A DNA stretch of 48,345 bases from Crocinitomicaceae bacterium. Lineage in GTDB: Bacteria > Bacteroidota > Bacteroidia > Flavobacteriales_D > Crocinitomicaceae. This document shows positions 8,806 through 16,888 of the stretch, piece by piece. The stretch lies in NCBI GenBank assembly GCA_029252405.1, contig JAQXBM010000015.1:1-48345 (forward strand), read 5' to 3'. Position 1 is the first letter of the stretch, and every line of letters starts with the position of its first letter. The translations under genes were made by a program, and so were the position numbers. Under the pieces are notes generated by a model. The model worked only from the letters and a program-made list of their open reading frames with translations, was not told where the DNA came from and did no database searches.

Positions 8806-8837
8806 TATCGCTAAATTTTATTTTAAACATTATTCTT

Positions 8838-10595
8838 ATGAAAAAAATTCTACTTTCATTAGCTGTTATTGCTGTTGGTTTTTCAGCGCAATCACAGGTA
8901 ATTGCGGCTGGTGTATCACCAGCATCAATCGCAGGTAACTACAATTTCACGTGGGCTGATCCAGGTGGAGGAGACTGGGGAACACCTGACTTTCTAGTAC
9001 CTGGAACATTCATTCAAGGGTGTCTTGAAATGTCTGAAGACGGAACAACTGGAACTAACCCTCAAGGAAACCCTATCTCTCAAGAGGCTTGTTTCCCACT
9101 AACAAACAGCGCTGCTAACGGAAATGACATGACTGGTAAGATCGCAGTTTGTTACCGTAACACATGTGAGTTCGGAGCGAAAGCATTGAACTGCCAGAAT
9201 GCTGGTGCAATTGGTGTTATCATCGTAAATCGTGACCCTGAGGTGATCGAAATGGGTGGTGGTGCTGACGGTGCTTCTGTAACTATTCCTGTTATCATGC
9301 TTTCAAGCACTGATGGTGCAACACTTATCGCTGAAATGGCGAACGGATGTGTTGACATGCTTATCGGAAACAAAACTGGTTTGTTTGCTGATGATGCTGG
9401 TGTAACTAAAGGAGCTACTTTGTTCTCTAAGAAGACAGGTGTTCTTTCTCAACTGTCTACAAGTGCTGCTGAGTTTAACTTCGATATCGGAACACGTATC
9501 TACAACTACGGTACTAACGATCAAGCGAACATGACTATTACTGCATCTATTGATGGACCTTCTGGAAACGTATACAGTGAGGCTGTTACTTTACCAGCAG
9601 TTGTTTCTGGTGATAGCGTTGATGTTGATCCAACATCTGCTTTGACTTTCCCACAATTCTCATTGGCAGCTTACCCAGATGGTGAGTACATTTTGACTTA
9701 CGATCTTGATCTTGGTATTGCTGATGAGTACGATGCAGATAACACTGTTTCTGGTGCGTTCAACGTTCAGGATTCTGTTTACGCTCTTGCTCCTTTCGAT
9801 GCAGCTGGTGTTCCAGTTCAAAACAACGGGTTCCGTCCAGGAACAAACACATCTACTTTCTCTGATTGTATCGTATTTGACGATCCAAACGGAAGCCGTG
9901 TAGGTATCACAGGATTGTACTTCCAAGCTCTTGGAAACGCTGTTGACCTTTCTGGTGAGGAAATCGCAATTTACTGCTACCGTTGGGAAGATGTATTTAC
10001 TGACGTCAACGATGCTGCATTGGCGTTCGATAACTTGAACCCAGTAGCTGGAGGATTCTACTACTACCCATCAGATCTTCAAGGAGAAACTGTTTACGGT
10101 GCATTCACAGCGCCAGTGGTATTGGAAGACAACCAACGTTTCCTTTTCTGTGCTCAGACAGTGAACTTGGAGGTATTCTTAGGATTCAACGATGATATCG
10201 ATTACACGTGGAACTTGAACTACTACGCTCAGCCTTTAGGACCAATCGAAAACGATGGTGCTTATTTCGCGGCTGGATTTGGTGCTGACATCATTCCTTC
10301 AGTTGGAGCGAAAATGGTTGATGCTGCTACAATTGGTTTGGATGAGAACGGAACTATTGAAGGTTCTGCTTACCCTAACCCAGCGAAAGACCTAGTTACA
10401 ATTGCTATCGAAACTTCGGAAGATGCAACAATCGTTGTGACTGATCTTTCTGGTAAAATCGTTATGAACGATGTACTTTCTTTTGCTAACGGTGAGTCTA
10501 CTGTTAACATTGCTGATCTTCAGTCTGGAATGTACATTTTCAACGTTACTTTGGCGAACGGATTGTCTTCTCAATTCAACGTAGCTAAGAAATAA
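8838..10595 (+). CDS. Secreted PA-domain protein with T9SS sorting domain
   Basis: This 585-residue exported protein begins with a clear signal peptide (MKKILLSLAVIAVGFSAQSQ, cut near residue 20). Residues about 55-185 resemble a protease-associated (PA) domain: GKIAVCYRN, CEFGAKALNCQNAGAIGVIIVN and IPVIMLSSTDG. Strand-rich adhesin-like modules follow, then a C-terminal type A T9SS sorting domain (AYPNPAKD, VTDLSGKIV, LQSGMYIFNV, ending NVAKK). No protease catalytic motif is seen. In frame, a TTG at 8781 would add 19 residues ahead of the signal peptide and overlap the promoter, so I reject it. Codon use is strikingly uniform, which hints at high expression. Likely surface-exposed or secreted; role unknown. 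Confidence 0.85.
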   Translation: MKKILLSLAVIAVGFSAQSQVIAAGVSPASIAGNYNFTWADPGGGDWGTPDFLVPGTFIQGCLEMSEDGTTGTNPQGNPISQEACFPLTNSAANGNDMTGKIAVCYRNTCEFGAKALNCQNAGAIGVIIVNRDPEVIEMGGGADGASVTIPVIMLSSTDGATLIAEMANGCVDMLIGNKTGLFADDAGVTKGATLFSKKTGVLSQLSTSAAEFNFDIGTRIYNYGTNDQANMTITASIDGPSGNVYSEAVTLPAVVSGDSVDVDPTSALTFPQFSLAAYPDGEYILTYDLDLGIADEYDADNTVSGAFNVQDSVYALAPFDAAGVPVQNNGFRPGTNTSTFSDCIVFDDPNGSRVGITGLYFQALGNAVDLSGEEIAIYCYRWEDVFTDVNDAALAFDNLNPVAGGFYYYPSDLQGETVYGAFTAPVVLEDNQRFLFCAQTVNLEVFLGFNDDIDYTWNLNYYAQPLGPIENDGAYFAAGFGADIIPSVGAKMVDAATIGLDENGTIEGSAYPNPAKDLVTIAIETSEDATIVVTDLSGKIVMNDVLSFANGESTVNIADLQSGMYIFNVTLANGLSSQFNVAKK

Positions 10596-10618
10596 GAATT
10601 ACCTCTTAAAACATACGG

Positions 10619-10650
10619 AAGGGCTTCGATTAATTTCGAGGCCCTTTTTT
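10619..10650 (+). terminator. Rho-independent terminator after the PA-domain gene
   Basis: The stem AAGGGCTTCGA (10619-10629) pairs with TCGAGGCCCTT (10636-10646), with one G-U pair and a 6-nt loop, and is followed by six T residues. Confidence 0.88.
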
Positions 10651-10679
10651 GTTTGCTTAAATTTGATCAAACTGAAAAG

Positions 10680-11246
10680 ATGAAATATTCCGCGTACATC
10701 GCAACCAGCGTTGATGGCTTTATCGCCACAAAAGATGGAGGCACAGATTGGTTGCATACCGCCGGAAATGGTGTGGATCTCCCAAAGGAAGATGCCGATA
10801 TGGGTTTTACTAACTATTTGTCTTCTGTAGACTGCATGATCATGGGGCGAAAATGCATGGAAACAATCTCAGCAATGAACCTAAGCCCTGAGCATTGGCC
10901 ATACGGTGATTTACGCATCATTGTGCTCAGTAACACCTTGAAGGTCGCTCCGGAAAACATGTTGAACAAAATAGAGCTCTTCTCAGGGCCTTTGACCTCT
11001 TTGATTGAGACATTGGAGAAAGAAGGCTAGAAACACGCTTATATCGACGGAGGAGCGACAGTACAGTCATTTATCAACCTAAAACGTTTGAATGAAATTA
11101 CAGTTACCAAGGTTCCAGTATTACTCGGAGGGGGTATTCCTTTATTTGGAAAGACAGATCAGCCCATCAAACTAGAGCAAGCTTGCTCCAAGGCCTTTAC
11201 TAACGACTTTGTGCAGTTGGAGTATCAGGTAAACTATGAAGCATGA
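10680..11246 (+). pseudogene. Dihydrofolate reductase/RibD C-terminal-like gene split by an in-frame TAG
   Basis: From the ATG at 10680 the frame encodes MKYSAYIATSVDGFIA, the opening of the RibD_C/DHFR-like fold, with CMIMGRKCMET (NADPH-binding type) near residues 52-62. A TAG at 11028-11030 (codon 117) stops it. The same frame continues without any shift for 71 more codons to a TGA at 11244-11246, with the family motifs YIDGGATVQSFI and PVLLGGGIPLF. The joined length, 188 residues, is normal for the family. This is a single nonsense mutation, a sequencing error, or much less likely a readthrough. The first half alone lacks part of the nucleotide site and is probably inactive. The fold is certain enough; the substrate is not known. 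Confidence 0.85.
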
Positions 11247-11377
11247 AAAAGCTCCTCCCGTCCCGACGATAACTGTCTGGATCAGAAGGAGCCTTGTTTA
11301 CGCTAAACTATACTACTCTCTATTGTGTGATTAAACTTTAAATCTGAGTTTAAATCTAAACGGTACTCAGGCTTTAA

Positions 11378-12259
11378 CTAGAAATTAAGCGATAAACCAA
11401 ACGTTAATGGGTAAATGTCTACTGTCGTTCCCTGCTCGAACAAAGGAAGCAAGCTGTAATTCGCGAACACTCCCCAGTTAGCATATCCAAATCGAACTGC
11501 TGCGTCTAATTTGAATGGATTCAAGTTATATTGACCTTTCACCTTTTCTTTGAATTCTTTCCCGTCGAACTCTCCCTGACGCTTCGTCTTGGATGTTAAA
11601 CGAACACCTCCAACGACTCCTGCTGCTAGGTAAAAACTTCTATCCTCGTCTGCACTGGTATTGAACTCGAGCATTAGTGGAACCGTTAGGTACGATGCTT
11701 TCAATTTATTCTTCGAATATTGGTTCACTGAATCTACAATTGCGAATGTAGAGTCTGCCGTTGCTTGGATCAAATAATCATTCTGAAAGGAAACTGATTT
11801 CCAGCTAAATCCAAGTCCTGTTGTTAAACCAACGTATGGTGTACCGAAGTTGAACTTGTGCTCCAAAATATTGAGGTTCCATACCTGAGATCTCGCGGCA
11901 TCATTCTTCCAATAAGGGTTGTCTGCGAATGTATTCTCTCGGTTTTCATCCATCAAGAGCATGAATCCGAAGTCAAGACCTGCCCAGTGCGCTTCACTTT
12001 TACGAGAACGTCTTGGCTCTTCTTCAATTTCTCCTCCTTCTAGAACTTTGATGTCAACATCTTCGTAGTCTTCATCACCTACTTTACTAATAACCAACAC
12101 TTGTGTTTTTCCAAACTTCATTTTCATTGTGTCGATCTCAGCTTCTTCAGTTTCTGAAGGTGCTTCAGGAGCTGGTGGTGGTGGTGGAATTTCCCCTTCT
12201 TGTGCTATTGATACGAATCCGAGGATTAATGAGGCGATTAATGCGTATAGTGCTTTCAT
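11378..12259 (-). CDS. Outer-membrane beta-barrel protein
   Basis: This 293-residue protein has a signal peptide ending in SIAQ near residue 19, a proline-rich stretch (five Pro near residue 25) and an acidic linker. From about residue 95 there are alternating aromatic strands of a barrel: HWAGLDFGFMLL, YVGLTTGLGFSW, YLTVPLMLEF, FYLAAGVVGGVRL and WGVFANYSLLPLF, ending GLSLNF with a terminal Phe. This is the PorT/OmpA-like eight-stranded outer-membrane class found throughout Bacteroidota. A PorT role in T9SS assembly is possible but not shown; the family has many paralogues. Transcribed alone. Confidence 0.8.
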   Translation of the reverse strand: MKALYALIASLILGFVSIAQEGEIPPPPPAPEAPSETEEAEIDTMKMKFGKTQVLVISKVGDEDYEDVDIKVLEGGEIEEEPRRSRKSEAHWAGLDFGFMLLMDENRENTFADNPYWKNDAARSQVWNLNILEHKFNFGTPYVGLTTGLGFSWKSVSFQNDYLIQATADSTFAIVDSVNQYSKNKLKASYLTVPLMLEFNTSADEDRSFYLAAGVVGGVRLTSKTKRQGEFDGKEFKEKVKGQYNLNPFKLDAAVRFGYANWGVFANYSLLPLFEQGTTVDIYPLTFGLSLNF

Positions 12260-12361
12260 GTCTTTCTGTTTTTCTGATTTGGTTGTAAGACCTACAAGCC
12301 CACGAAAAGTTACAAGAGAAAGTAAAAAAAATTACAAACCACTGTTATTCAAGTGTTTATT

Positions 12362-12745
12362 TTAGTCGTCTAACCACTCATCCAAGAACGTATCCAAGTC
12401 TCGGCGGTCCTTTTTTGAGGGTTTTCCTGTACCATGTTCGCGATAAACGTTTTGTGCTGCTTGATACATTTTGAGCTTTTCACGCTCCTCGTCTGTGGTA
12501 ATATCGATAATATAATCAGGAACCAGCTTCGCTCCTACCCTTCTATTCAAGAGTTGAATGACTTTAAACGAAAAGGTAGCTGTATGACGAATCACCTGAA
12601 TGGTGTCACCCATCTTTACATCACGCGCTGGCTTTACATGTTGATTATTCAGTCTGATTTTGCCTTTCGAAACCGCTTCAGCAGATTGCGAACGGGTCTT
12701 GGCCAGGCGCACGCTCCAAGCGAATTTATCCACCCTGCAGTTCAT
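12362..12745 (-). CDS. hslR: S4-domain RNA-binding protein (Hsp15-like)
   Basis: This 127-residue protein opens with an S4 domain: VDKFAWSVRLAKTRSQ, then SKGKIRLN and VKPARDVKMGDTIQV, as in Hsp15, the heat-shock protein that binds 50S subunits carrying nascent chains. A Lys-rich C-terminal tail (KPSKKDRRDLD) matches the family. Its first 20 nt overlap the 3' end of the MmcQ/YjbR gene, suggesting coupled translation as the last gene of the three-gene operon. The hslR name rests on the fold and length only. Confidence 0.8.
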   Translation of the reverse strand: MNCRVDKFAWSVRLAKTRSQSAEAVSKGKIRLNNQHVKPARDVKMGDTIQVIRHTATFSFKVIQLLNRRVGAKLVPDYIIDITTDEEREKLKMYQAAQNVYREHGTGKPSKKDRRDLDTFLDEWLDD

Positions 12746-13079
12746 TACGTAACTTTTTTGTTAATGACTTTACCACTAATTCGTAGGATTGATCGATCAT
12801 TTCCAAGAACAACTTCTCCGGAACATCCGATTCATTGGCAACTGTGTTCCAATGTTTCTTACTCATGTGATAACCCGGCTTTACGCCTTGAAATGTTTCA
12901 CGTAGCTCAATCGCATATTCAGGATCGCACTTGAGGTTAACCGTTTGGAATAGGTCAACATTCGTGAGGGCAAACATCTTGCCCATCACTTTAAACACAA
13001 GTGTATTGGAATCAAACGGGAATCCTTCCGTTACCCCTGGCTTCGCCAAGCAATAGTCTCGGAACGACTCAACGTTCAT
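12726..13079 (-). CDS. MmcQ/YjbR-family protein
   Basis: This 117-residue protein of the MmcQ/YjbR (CyaY-like fold) family shows the opening VESFRDYCLAKPGVTEGFPF, then VFKVMGKMFAL, the LKCDPEYAIELRE segment and the GYHMSKKHWNTV motif. These small proteins are often called DNA-binding, but the function is not established. Its ATG overlaps the desaturase stop by one base (TAATG) and its 3' end overlaps the S4 gene, so the three genes are translationally coupled. Confidence 0.88.
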   Translation of the reverse strand: MNVESFRDYCLAKPGVTEGFPFDSNTLVFKVMGKMFALTNVDLFQTVNLKCDPEYAIELRETFQGVKPGYHMSKKHWNTVANESDVPEKLFLEMIDQSYELVVKSLTKKLRNELQGG

Positions 13080-14212
13080 TATTTTGCCTCTGCCGTCGCT
13101 AGTTTAGGCTCTTTACGACCCAAACGGTATAACTGCTTACCGTGCTCAAACAAAGCATCTGCAAACGTCTTGTACGAGTAATAAGGTAAGTTATACTCAA
13201 ACGCTGTTTCGCGAACGATATGCGAGATCTTTTTGTAATGTACGTGACAAATATTCGGAAAAAGGTGATGTTCAACTTGGAAATTCAAGCCTCCAACGTA
13301 CCAAGAAAACCATGTCGATTTTGGTGCGAAGTTCGCTGTATTCATCAGTTGACTAACAGCCCAATCTGTTTCAATGTTACCTGTATCGTTAGGCATTGGG
13401 AAGTTTGAAGTAGGGATAACGTGCGCTGGTTGGAAAATAGTAGCCAACACAACACCTGCGATAAAGTGCATTAAGAAATATCCTCCAATAACTCCGTACC
13501 AAGGTAAAGATGAGAAAATCAAAGGAAGTCCTAAGAACACGCCTAAATAACAAATCTTTGTTAGGATAATAGACATCAACATGAAACGATAAGACACGTT
13601 TTGTGTTTTCAATAAATCCTTCTTTTTGTAACGCTCTAGTTGAGAAAAGTCTTTCGTAGAAAACCACATAATAGTCATGAATCCGTATAAGAACCAAGCG
13701 TAAATGTGCTGTAAACTATGCGCTTTTCTTCGTTTCTGGTTTGGTGAGAAACGCATCAATATACCCGTATCAATGTCTTCATCCATTCCAGTTACGTTCG
13801 TGTAAGTGTGGTGAAGAACGTTATGTTGAATTCTCCAGTTCACAGGGCTACCACCAATTGGAAGTAGTAATTTACCCATGATATTATTCACCCATTGGTT
13901 TTTGGAATAAGCATTGTGGTTGGCATCGTGCATAACCGATAGACCAATTCCTGACATTCCAAATCCCATTAAAATCCACATTAATAGAACCATTCCAGTC
14001 GACTCAAAATAAGTCAGCATCAAAATGAATGGAACGATGTACAGGGAAATCATGAAAATTGATTTCACAACCATGTTCGCATTTGCGTGGCGTGAAATGT
14101 TGTTTTCTTTGAAATAACTGTTAACTCTTTTTCTAAGCACTTTATAGAAATCTTCGTGCCCGGCTTTCGCTTCTTTTTCAGAAGCTGCGAATCTAATCTT
14201 TGATAAATCCAT
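13079..14212 (-). CDS. Front-end fatty acid desaturase
   Basis: This 377-residue membrane desaturase acts on fatty acyl chains in phospholipids or acyl-CoA. The three iron-binding His boxes are HDANH (95-99), HNVLHH (130-135) and QVEHH (312-316). Gln in place of His at the start of the third box is the mark of front-end (delta-5/delta-6-like) desaturases. Four or so membrane spans lie between boxes (about residues 50-68, 74-94, 212-232 and 240-260). There is no N-terminal cytochrome b5 domain, so electrons must come from a separate ferredoxin or cytochrome. It is first in the operon. A -7 box lies at 14236-14243. The regiospecificity cannot be read from sequence. Confidence 0.9.
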   Translation of the reverse strand: MDLSKIRFAASEKEAKAGHEDFYKVLRKRVNSYFKENNISRHANANMVVKSIFMISLYIVPFILMLTYFESTGMVLLMWILMGFGMSGIGLSVMHDANHNAYSKNQWVNNIMGKLLLPIGGSPVNWRIQHNVLHHTYTNVTGMDEDIDTGILMRFSPNQKRRKAHSLQHIYAWFLYGFMTIMWFSTKDFSQLERYKKKDLLKTQNVSYRFMLMSIILTKICYLGVFLGLPLIFSSLPWYGVIGGYFLMHFIAGVVLATIFQPAHVIPTSNFPMPNDTGNIETDWAVSQLMNTANFAPKSTWFSWYVGGLNFQVEHHLFPNICHVHYKKISHIVRETAFEYNLPYYSYKTFADALFEHGKQLYRLGRKEPKLATAEAK

Positions 14213-14235
14213 AGTTTTATTCTAATAAGGAAATA

Positions 14236-14243
14236 CAAAGGTA
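14236..14243 (-). promoter_or_regulatory. -7 box of the desaturase operon
   Basis: On the minus strand this reads TACCTTTG, an exact TAnnTTTG match, 24 nt before the ATG. No TTG was found at the expected -33 distance. Confidence 0.5.
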
Positions 14244-14341
14244 CGTCTATTTATTTCGGAAAATAGTGTTTTCCGCATTGTTTTATTCTTTTTTGGGAAG
14301 AATGTGAAAGTCCTAGAAGGCATAATAACCGTTGATTTAAC

Positions 14342-14349
14342 TACTTTTG
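14342..14349 (+). promoter_or_regulatory. -7 box of ispG
   Basis: TACTTTTG is an exact TAnnTTTG match, 28 nt before the ispG ATG. A convincing -33 element is not visible. Confidence 0.5.
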
Positions 14350-14377
14350 TTATACTTTTACTCGAAAACATTGAACA

Positions 14378-16309
14378 ATGTCAAATCATCATCTTCCTCC
14401 TTATTGTGAAAACTTTCTCATTCGAAAACGGTTTCCGACTAAGTCTGTTAAAATTGGAAACCTAACACTTGGAGGGGATGCTCCCATTCGTGTTCAGTCC
14501 ATGACAACTACAGACACAATGGACACGAAAGGTTCTGTAGCTCAGTCAAAGCGCATGATTGACGTAGGTTGCGAAATTGTTAGACTCACCGCTCCGAGCA
14601 AGAAAGACGCTGAGAATTTACGCGAGATAAAAAAAGAACTGAACGAACAAGGCTACACAGCGCCACTCGTTGCAGACATCCATTTTACACCAAATGCTGC
14701 GGAAATCGCGGCGCGCGTAGTGGAAAAGGTTCGAGTAAATCCAGGAAATTATGCCGATAAAAAGAAATTTGAGGAGATAGACTATACCGAGGAATCCTAT
14801 CAGGCCGAATTGGACCGTATTGAGCAAAAGTTTACACCGCTGGTGCATATTTGTAAAGAACACGGAACGGCCATGCGAATCGGAACGAACCATGGTTCTC
14901 TTTCGGACCGGATCCTAAGCAGATACGGCGATACACCTGAAGGAATGGTCGAATCTGCCATGGAATTTCTTCGAATTTGCCGCAAAAACGATTACCACGA
15001 CATCGTACTATCGATGAAGGCGAGTAATACGCTGGTCATGGTTCAGGCTTATCGCTTACTTGTTGCGACTATGAAGGCGGGAGGAATAAATTATCCGCTT
15101 CACCTTGGGGTAACAGAAGCTGGAGATGGTGAAGATGGGCGTATTAAGTCCGCTGTAGGCATTGGAGCCCTCTTGGAGGACGGTTTGGGAGATACAATCC
15201 GTGTTTCATTGACGGAGGCTCCAGAGGCCGAAATTCCTGTTGCTGAGCAGTTATTGAAGAAGCACATGGATGCAACGTCGATCTTTCCAATAAAAGAATG
15301 GAGAGAAACCTTAACATACGATCCATACGATCACACCCGTCGCGAAACACGCGAAGTATCCAAGCTGGGGGATCACAATGTTCCTGTTGTCGTAGCCGAT
15401 TTAAGTGCAGTTGAAACAATCAAACCAGCGCATTTCTTCGGTTTTGGATACAACTACTCTGTTTCTTTGGATAAGTGGAACATTACTGACAGTGCCGCGG
15501 ACATCGTTTATATTGGAAAACAATCACTTTCCTTTGAAACACCAGGAACCCTAATCGTTCTTTCGGATTACTCGAAATGGAGAGAAAGCGACGTCATAAA
15601 GGATGGACATTTTCCCTTGATAGACAAGTCAGATTGCGGCGATTTCAATGCAAATGATGTATTTTACGTGAAACATCAAGCCGAAGACACAGAGGTTGAT
15701 TACTTGTTGAATTACCCCAATGCAATCGTCGTTTTGGAAAGTGAATTCGATAATAAAACACAGTTATATAGAAATATTCACTTGATTTTTGCGAATAACG
15801 AAATTAAAAATCCTGTTATTCTATCGTCAAATCACACAACGACAGATCCAGACACCTTTCAACTTTGGTCTTCCTCAGACCTTGGTGTTAGTCTAATTGA
15901 CGGATTCGGAGACGGAGTATGGTTGCATGGTAATGTTCCGGTTGGATTGATCAACTCTACCTCTTTCGGCATCCTACAGGCCACGAGAACAAGAATATCC
16001 AAGACCGAGTACATTTCCTGCCCTTCATGTGGAAGAACCTTGTTCGACCTACAGGAAACAACAGCTAAAATTCGCGCAAGAACTTCGCATTTAAAAGGAG
16101 TGAAAATCGGGATTATGGGTTGTATCGTAAATGGACCTGGTGAAATGGCCGATGCCGATTACGGATACGTTGGAACGCGTCCTGGGAAAATTCACTTATA
16201 CAAAGAGAAAGAAGTCGTTCGAAAGAATGTTGACGAAAGCGAGGCCGTTGATGCATTGATCGATTTGATTCGCGAGCATGGCGATTGGATCGAGCCGGTG
16301 CTTAATTGA
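14378..16309 (+). CDS. ispG: 4-hydroxy-3-methylbut-2-enyl diphosphate synthase (long form)
   Basis: This 643-residue enzyme catalyses the penultimate step of the MEP isoprenoid pathway, the reductive ring opening of MEcPP to HMBPP. The N-terminal TIM-barrel has GGDAPIRVQSMTTTDT and LVADIHF. The C-terminal [4Fe-4S] domain has Cys548-Pro-Ser-Cys551, then GCIVNGPGE with Cys582 and Glu589 as the fourth ligand. The extra domain of about 250 residues between the two (roughly 300-545) is the long version shared with plants, Chlamydia and Bacteroidota. It is a single-gene unit. The following 580 bases carry no gene. Confidence 0.95.
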   Translation: MSNHHLPPYCENFLIRKRFPTKSVKIGNLTLGGDAPIRVQSMTTTDTMDTKGSVAQSKRMIDVGCEIVRLTAPSKKDAENLREIKKELNEQGYTAPLVADIHFTPNAAEIAARVVEKVRVNPGNYADKKKFEEIDYTEESYQAELDRIEQKFTPLVHICKEHGTAMRIGTNHGSLSDRILSRYGDTPEGMVESAMEFLRICRKNDYHDIVLSMKASNTLVMVQAYRLLVATMKAGGINYPLHLGVTEAGDGEDGRIKSAVGIGALLEDGLGDTIRVSLTEAPEAEIPVAEQLLKKHMDATSIFPIKEWRETLTYDPYDHTRRETREVSKLGDHNVPVVVADLSAVETIKPAHFFGFGYNYSVSLDKWNITDSAADIVYIGKQSLSFETPGTLIVLSDYSKWRESDVIKDGHFPLIDKSDCGDFNANDVFYVKHQAEDTEVDYLLNYPNAIVVLESEFDNKTQLYRNIHLIFANNEIKNPVILSSNHTTTDPDTFQLWSSSDLGVSLIDGFGDGVWLHGNVPVGLINSTSFGILQATRTRISKTEYISCPSCGRTLFDLQETTAKIRARTSHLKGVKIGIMGCIVNGPGEMADADYGYVGTRPGKIHLYKEKEVVRKNVDESEAVDALIDLIREHGDWIEPVLN

Positions 16310-16380
16310 TATTGGTCATTGAAAGATGAAAATGCTAGCGCATTGAAAAATCCTGTGTGGGTTATTCTTCTATTTTTTTT

Positions 16381-16485
16381 GGGCGTTCCTCAGACGATTC
16401 ATTCTTCATGTCTGAGTCGGGTCGATCGTTTCAATCTCCGCCAAAAATGGTCGGAGGATTTTCTCTTCCACCCCTAGCGCGAAAC
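16381..16485 (+). repeat. Structured intergenic element, two hairpins
   Basis: Hairpin 1 is TCAGAC (16390-16395) with GTCTGA (16410-16415). Hairpin 2 is ATCTCCGCC (16434-16442) with the bulged partner at 16449-16459. They are bounded by GGGCGTTCC and CACCCCTAGCGCG and joined by GTCGGGTCGATCG. The layout resembles a dispersed repeat I recall from flavobacterial genomes (GGGCGTT, GGGTCGGGC, CCCTAACGC); that likeness is from memory and was not checked. Confidence 0.5.
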
Positions 16486-16597
16486 CGCACTTTCAAAAAA
16501 CGGACCTCGGCACTCAATTGAAAAATTTCTAAATTAAACGGTTGCACTTCGCTAAGGTCTCGACGCTAACACATCGGTTTGCTCAGTACAAAACCAT

Positions 16598-16627
16598 CAC
16601 CCGAAACCTGAGCGGAGCCGAAGGGTG
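16598..16627. repeat. REP-like palindromic element
   Basis: CACCC at 16598-16602 pairs with GGGTG at 16623-16627 around a GAGCGGAGCCGAA core. Sequences of this type (CCTGAGCGGAGTCGAAGGGT-like) are common intergenic repeats in many bacterial genomes. Only one copy lies in this window. Confidence 0.4.
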
Positions 16628-16888
16628 ACCTCAACAGCGCAAAAAAGCCTAAAACCAACATTTTTTCCCTAAACCTATGATTTACAGTGTGAAACATTCT
16701 CAAAAAACGCGTTCTCAGAATTTAACGATCTCAGATATGGCAATGTGATTGAACCTTGGTTTAGACAAACGTCTCTTAAATCGCTTTAAAATGGAAAAAT
16801 CACGTTGAAAATGGTCCGTTTCTTACTTCACGACCTTTTTCAACAGAAAAAAACACGTTCTGAAAGGTTCGAAATTAAATTTTGCTAT

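Larger units (their letters stand above)
16310..16888. other. Gene-free stretch with structured, repeat-like elements
   Basis: No open frame with coding character was seen. The left part (16381-16485) folds into two hairpins between GGGCGTTC and CCCCTAGCGCG. The middle (16598-16627) contains a CACCC/GGGTG hairpin around CCTGAGCGGAGCCGAAGG. The right half is A/T-rich with long A runs and no recognisable feature. Confidence 0.6.

Noticed and set aside
8948-8953. CACGTG core inside the PA-domain gene
   Set aside because: The flanks match the parS arm on one side only, so it is not counted as a ParB site.
10205-10210. A second CACGTG with a right half-site in the PA-domain gene
   Set aside because: The left arm does not match the palindrome; it is explained by the codons for YTWN.
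11248-11305. Weak GCTCCT/AGGAGC pairing after the broken reductase gene
   Set aside because: Only six pairs with a loop of more than 30 bases and no T tract; not called a terminator.
11337-11357. Direct repeat TTTAAATCT twice, 12 bases apart
   Set aside because: Short and A/T-rich in a gap between genes; likely chance.
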